Source: a virus. From it: a stretch of DNA of 63,964 nucleotides. The notes under the pieces were generated by a model that had not been told where the DNA came from, searched no databases, and was given only the letters and a program-made list of their open reading frames with translations. The DNA lies in IMG/VR virus record IMGVR_UViG_3300046516_000835, positions 1-63,964 of that record; one strand, given 5' to 3'. Each line of letters begins with the position of its first letter. Positions within the stretch are counted from its first letter, which is position 1. Position numbers and translations under genes: made by a program. Shown here one piece after another: positions 61,626-63,964 of the stretch.

Positions 61626-61949
61626 ATGCCCCGCGCAGTACGATTTCTACTCGACTCCGACGCTCAGAGTGCAAACTCTGGACGATACCCGTCCTACAAC
61701 AGGAAGCGAAAACTCAACTCCTACGAGGTGATCCACGCGACCTGCCGAATATTCAACTTCACCACGCAGGAGCGCGACGCCTTCATCCAACGTCGCAGCG
61801 CCATTATCATCTGCACTCCTGAGAGTTTCGTGGAGTGGCAGATATGGCGATCCAACGCCGGTTTCATCAACCGCTGGTCAGGAATGGATGTTCGCTTCGT
61901 CGACCAACCGACCTTCCCCGCCCGCCTCACCCTCGTGGAGCGCCTGTGA
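61626..61949 (+). CDS. Hypothetical protein, 107 aa
   Basis: ACAACAGGAGACCAAG precedes ATG. It has basic N-terminal residues (NRKRKLNSYEVIHATCRIFN), and a C-terminal mixed region (FVDQPTFPARLTLVERL). Its stop overlaps the next start (GTGA). Function is unknown. Confidence 0.55.
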   Translation: MPRAVRFLLDSDAQSANSGRYPSYNRKRKLNSYEVIHATCRIFNFTTQERDAFIQRRSAIIICTPESFVEWQIWRSNAGFINRWSGMDVRFVDQPTFPARLTLVERL

Positions 61950-62383
61950 CCCAGATCCACATAGGCTTCACCGGCACGAGCGACACAATGCGCGACGAGC
62001 AGCTCGCCTCGGTGCGCGAACTTCTCCTCGGCTATCCACCAGTGATCAACCAAGATCGCTGGTTCCACCACGGAGATTGCGTGAATGCCGACTATCGAGC
62101 CGGGGGCGTCGCCGACGCTCTCGGCTTCCATATCCACCTACACCCGCCGCAGGACGACACACGCCGAGCGTTCTCTCGATATGACGTCGCTGATACGCCG
62201 CGTCCCTTCCTCGAGCGCAACCACAGAATCGTTGACTGCACCTCCGTGCTGATCGCCGCTCCTCGCGGCGCGCTCGAGCAGATGCGATCGGGAACGTGGG
62301 CGACCGTGCGCTACGCCAGAAAGCTTCATCGACCGATTTACATCGTGTCCCCCAATGGCCGAGTCCGAAAGGAGAACGTATGA
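61946..62383 (+). CDS. SLOG-superfamily nucleotide-binding protein
   Basis: 145 residues from GTG at 61946. IHIGFTGTSDTMRDEQLASV is a Rossmann strand and turn; FHHGDCVNADYRAGGVADAL carries the GD..(G)AD site; PFLERNHRIVDCTSVLIAAP then GTWATVRYARKLHRPIYIVS completes the fold, similar to the SLOG (SMF/DprA-LOG) group. Members bind nucleotides or NAD derivatives and several are parts of phage defence or sensing systems. In a phage it might sequester a signal nucleotide made by host defences; that is inference. Confidence 0.75.
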   Translation: MTQIHIGFTGTSDTMRDEQLASVRELLLGYPPVINQDRWFHHGDCVNADYRAGGVADALGFHIHLHPPQDDTRRAFSRYDVADTPRPFLERNHRIVDCTSVLIAAPRGALEQMRSGTWATVRYARKLHRPIYIVSPNGRVRKENV

Positions 62384-62577
62384 CCACCTACCACCTCACC
62401 TGGACGAATAACATTTTCGACGAGTTCAGCGACACTGACACCTCGACCGACGAGCGCGAGTACACCGACCAGACCGAGGCGCTCGCCGCATATCACCGAG
62501 TGATCCGCTACGACGACACTCGCTCGGCGAGGCTGACGGAGGACAACGTCGCCATACGAAACTTCGAGCGGACATGA
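62380..62577 (+). CDS. Small acidic protein, 65 aa
   Basis: AAAGGAGAACGT precedes ATG at 62380, overlapping the SLOG stop. It begins MTTYHLTWTNNIFDEFSDTD, strongly acidic in the middle and basic at the end. Function is unknown; coupling suggests action with the SLOG protein. Confidence 0.55.
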   Translation: MTTYHLTWTNNIFDEFSDTDTSTDEREYTDQTEALAAYHRVIRYDDTRSARLTEDNVAIRNFERT

Positions 62578-62586
62578 TCTAAACCA

Positions 62587-62643
62587 TCGGACCGCGAGTA
62601 GCGGCCCGAGGGCTTTACATCCGTTATCAAACTGTAATATACT
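62587..62643 (+). promoter_or_regulatory. Terminator hairpin followed by promoter
   Basis: TCGGACCGC pairs with GCGGCCCGA (one mismatch) at 62587-62609, and TTTACA (62614-62619), 18 bp, TATACT (62638-62643) follows. The gene at 62667 has AGCAGGAGAGCT. This is the best promoter match in the window. Confidence 0.6.
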
Positions 62644-62666
62644 GTTGTCACACTAGCAGGAGAGCT

Positions 62667-62894
62667 ATGATGTCAACACCACACACCGATCATCCCAGCG
62701 TCGGTCAGTACGTGACCCATCGCACATTCGGGTCTCTGGCCCAGTGCTACGACGCCAAGATCCACACATACTTCGACGCCCGAGGCAACCTCGCCGAGCG
62801 CACCGTGCTCCTAGTCAAGGTCGTCGAGCGCGGCGCCAAGAGTCACCATAAGGATGGTGACAATGTGATCTGGTCGCCGGAGGACTGCCGCTGA
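62667..62894 (+). CDS. Hypothetical protein, 75 aa
   Basis: GCAGGAGAGCT precedes ATGATG. It begins MMSTPHTDHPSVGQYVTHRT and is a compact alpha/beta protein (TYFDARGNLAERTVLLVKVV). A perfect 8-bp hairpin (GTCACCAT...ATGGTGAC) lies near its 3' end. First of a run with two paralogous genes. Confidence 0.55.
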   Translation: MMSTPHTDHPSVGQYVTHRTFGSLAQCYDAKIHTYFDARGNLAERTVLLVKVVERGAKSHHKDGDNVIWSPEDCR

Positions 62895-63250
62895 TGGACA
62901 AGTCGCTCGTCGAACGCTGGGTCGCCGCTCTGCGCTCCGGCAAGTACACACAGGGGAGGAGTCGTCTTCGCAACGATGACAACTCTCACTGCTGCCTCGG
63001 CGTTCTGGTCGACGTGGTCAACCCCTCCGGCTGGTGTGGGCAAAATCACGAACTCGGCAACAGGCCGAAACCACCGCACGCCAAAGATGGCATCCCATCA
63101 ACAAATCTCAATCTCCAAGCTACCAACGATTTGGGGATTTCCGGTGTGGTCTGTGACGATCTTGCCATGATGAATGACGAGGACAAACCATTCACCGAGA
63201 TCGCCACATGGATCGAGACCCACGATCTCTTAACAGGAGACTTGCTGTGA
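62894..63250 (+). CDS. Phage protein with CCLGV...WIETHD motif, paralogue 1
   Basis: 118 residues, start in a TGATG overlap. VERWVAALRSGKYTQGRSRL then SHCCLGVLVDVVNPSGW, later DLGISGVVCDDLAMMNDEDK, and FTEIATWIETHDLLTGDLL at the end. The frame repeats in the next gene: same (W.(A/D)ALRSG.Y...S.LR....CCLGVL.D...P.GW) and (S..FQ/TEIATWIETHDL.TG). This is a common phage family of unknown function. Confidence 0.7.
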   Translation: MDKSLVERWVAALRSGKYTQGRSRLRNDDNSHCCLGVLVDVVNPSGWCGQNHELGNRPKPPHAKDGIPSTNLNLQATNDLGISGVVCDDLAMMNDEDKPFTEIATWIETHDLLTGDLL

Positions 63251-63612
63251 TACCAGAACTTCGCCAACGCTGGACCGACGCTCTGCGCTCGGGCCGATAC
63301 CAGCGCACCCAGTCATCTCTCCGCACCTGCGACGGTTACTGCTGCCTCGGCGTTCTCGCTGACATCATCGACCCCAAAGGCTGGACCCTGACCGACGACC
63401 ACAGCACCTTCGTCCACAATCGCGCCAAGAAGAACGATGAGTACGACGGCGACGCTTACCTCGCAGACCACACACTCACCGAGGTGGGGATGTCCGACAG
63501 TGTCCAGAACACCCTCGCCGTCCAGAACGACGACGGCAAGTCCTTCCAACAAATCGCCACGTGGATCGAGACCCACGACCTAATCACTGGAGAGGAGGTG
63601 GTCAAACCCTAG
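63247..63612 (+). CDS. Phage protein with CCLGV...WIETHD motif, paralogue 2
   Basis: GTG start in a GTGA overlap, 121 residues. RWTDALRSGRYQRTQSSLRT, GYCCLGVLADIIDPKGW, LTEVGMSDSVQNTLAVQNDD then FQQIATWIETHDLITGEEVV. It is a tandem duplicate of the gene before it, diverged mainly in the centre. A terminator follows. Confidence 0.7.
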   Translation: MIPELRQRWTDALRSGRYQRTQSSLRTCDGYCCLGVLADIIDPKGWTLTDDHSTFVHNRAKKNDEYDGDAYLADHTLTEVGMSDSVQNTLAVQNDDGKSFQQIATWIETHDLITGEEVVKP

Positions 63613-63632
63613 CGTTCACCCCAGTCTTTTCA

Positions 63633-63665
63633 GAGCCCCCGGTTCCCCATGGACCGGGGGTGCTC
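63633..63665 (+). terminator. Terminator after the tandem paralogues
   Basis: GAGCCCCCGGT pairs with ACCGGGGGTGCTC over about 12 bp with one bulge, around TCCCCATGG. Strong stem, no long T tract. Confidence 0.65.
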
Positions 63666-63691
63666 TCACCCCCAACAGAAGGATCCCTACC

Positions 63692-63880
63692 ATGTACCGA
63701 GTTCTCGAAGTACCTCGCGACGCCGACAGCCCAGTCATCACTCGCGTTGTCTCTCACGGTGATGTCCAGTCCGACGTCTACGCCACCTTCCTCCAGCTCG
63801 CCGGCAAGAACCCCTCCCCGGACACCCAGCGATATGTGATGACCGGCCCCGATCACTCCACCATCATGTTCGCAGGCTGA
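63692..63880 (+). CDS. Small hypothetical protein, 62 aa
   Basis: ACAGAAGGATCCCTACC precedes ATG. It begins MYRVLEVPRDADSPVITRVV and ends MTGPDHSTIMFAG, a small alpha/beta protein. The gene crosses into the overlap (63838 on), which equals 1-43 at the left end. It is followed after three bases by the signal-peptide gene. Confidence 0.6.
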   Translation: MYRVLEVPRDADSPVITRVVSHGDVQSDVYATFLQLAGKNPSPDTQRYVMTGPDHSTIMFAG

Positions 63881-63964
63881 GCCATGTTCAACCGCCATCT
63901 TTTCGCACTATCCAGCGTCGGTCTCGCCGGCTTCGTCTCTCCAGCTATCTCTGCCAGATCGACG
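63838..63964. repeat. Right copy of 127-bp terminal direct repeat
   Basis: Identical to 1-127; see the left copy. It carries the end of the 62-residue gene and the beginning of the signal-peptide gene. Confidence 0.95.
63884..63964 (+). CDS. 5' part of exported small protein (complete at 47-265)
   Basis: The first 27 codons of the 72-residue signal-peptide protein, cut off by the end of the window. It is the same gene as at 47-265. Confidence 0.7.
   Translation, partial: MFNRHLFALSSVGLAGFVSPAISARST

Noticed and set aside
1-63964. tRNA genes, CRISPR arrays, integrase or attachment sites
   Set aside because: No cloverleaf with a TTCRA arm, no spaced repeats of CRISPR size, and no tyrosine or serine recombinase motif were seen. 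A tRNAscan run would settle the tRNA question.

Overview
The window looks like a complete, circularised genome of a tailed double-stranded DNA phage of about 63,837 bp. Its first 127 bases (1-127) recur exactly as its last 127 (63838-63964), so genes run across the junction. The tail module (tape measure, DUF2460-, BR0599/DUF2163- and NlpC/P60-type proteins in fixed order) resembles gene transfer agents and siphophages of Alphaproteobacteria, so I infer a long non-contractile tail and an alphaproteobacterial host. No integrase, partition gene, tRNA or CRISPR array was seen; a virulent life style is the simplest reading.

Layout. (1) A plus-strand block of small, densely packed genes runs from 59501 through the junction to 10835, with a related plus-strand group at 56240-58386. 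Most genes overlap as ATGA, GTGA or TGATG, many carry the same ribosome site (ACAGGAGA), and hairpin terminators and sigma70-like promoters break the block into short operons. It holds XRE and winged-helix regulators, a SLOG-fold protein, membrane peptides, mosaic zinc-site proteins (4827-7289) and a Tat-exported sulfatase (7291-8676). (2) A minus-strand block, 28023 to 10936, is DNA metabolism: AEP-type primase, UvrD-like helicase, PolA-type polymerase, DnaQ exonuclease, PD-(D/E)XK nuclease, and between 22313 and 15726 a candidate base-modification cassette. (3) A single plus-strand SNF2-family helicase (28521-29963). (4) A minus-strand structural and lysis block, 56024 to 29960: endolysin, small and large terminase, portal, a repeat-rich protein, protease/scaffold, capsid, connectors, two near-identical tail tube proteins, frameshifted tail chaperones, tape measure, tail tip, fibres, holin candidate, spanin-like proteins.

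The most interesting assembly is the cassette at 15726-22313. It encodes an Nmad1/DUF1599-like MazG-type protein, an HD nucleotidase, a thymidylate-synthase homologue with dUMP-hydroxymethylase features, a TET-associated-type glycosyltransferase, a uracil-DNA-glycosylase-fold protein, an aGPT-PPlase/5-hmdU-kinase helical-domain protein and an RlmN-like radical SAM enzyme. I infer that thymine in this phage is replaced by 5-hydroxymethyluracil that is further decorated, but the end product cannot be read from sequence.

Other signals not explained by ordinary gene content: a 62-bp element in inverted orientation at nearly opposite points of the circle (28195-28256 and 59285-59346), each between divergent operons; a four-member family of small proteins sharing a C-terminal domain; and a large excess of perfect short-loop hairpins inside genes. 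All product names rest on motif recognition by eye; no database search was run.
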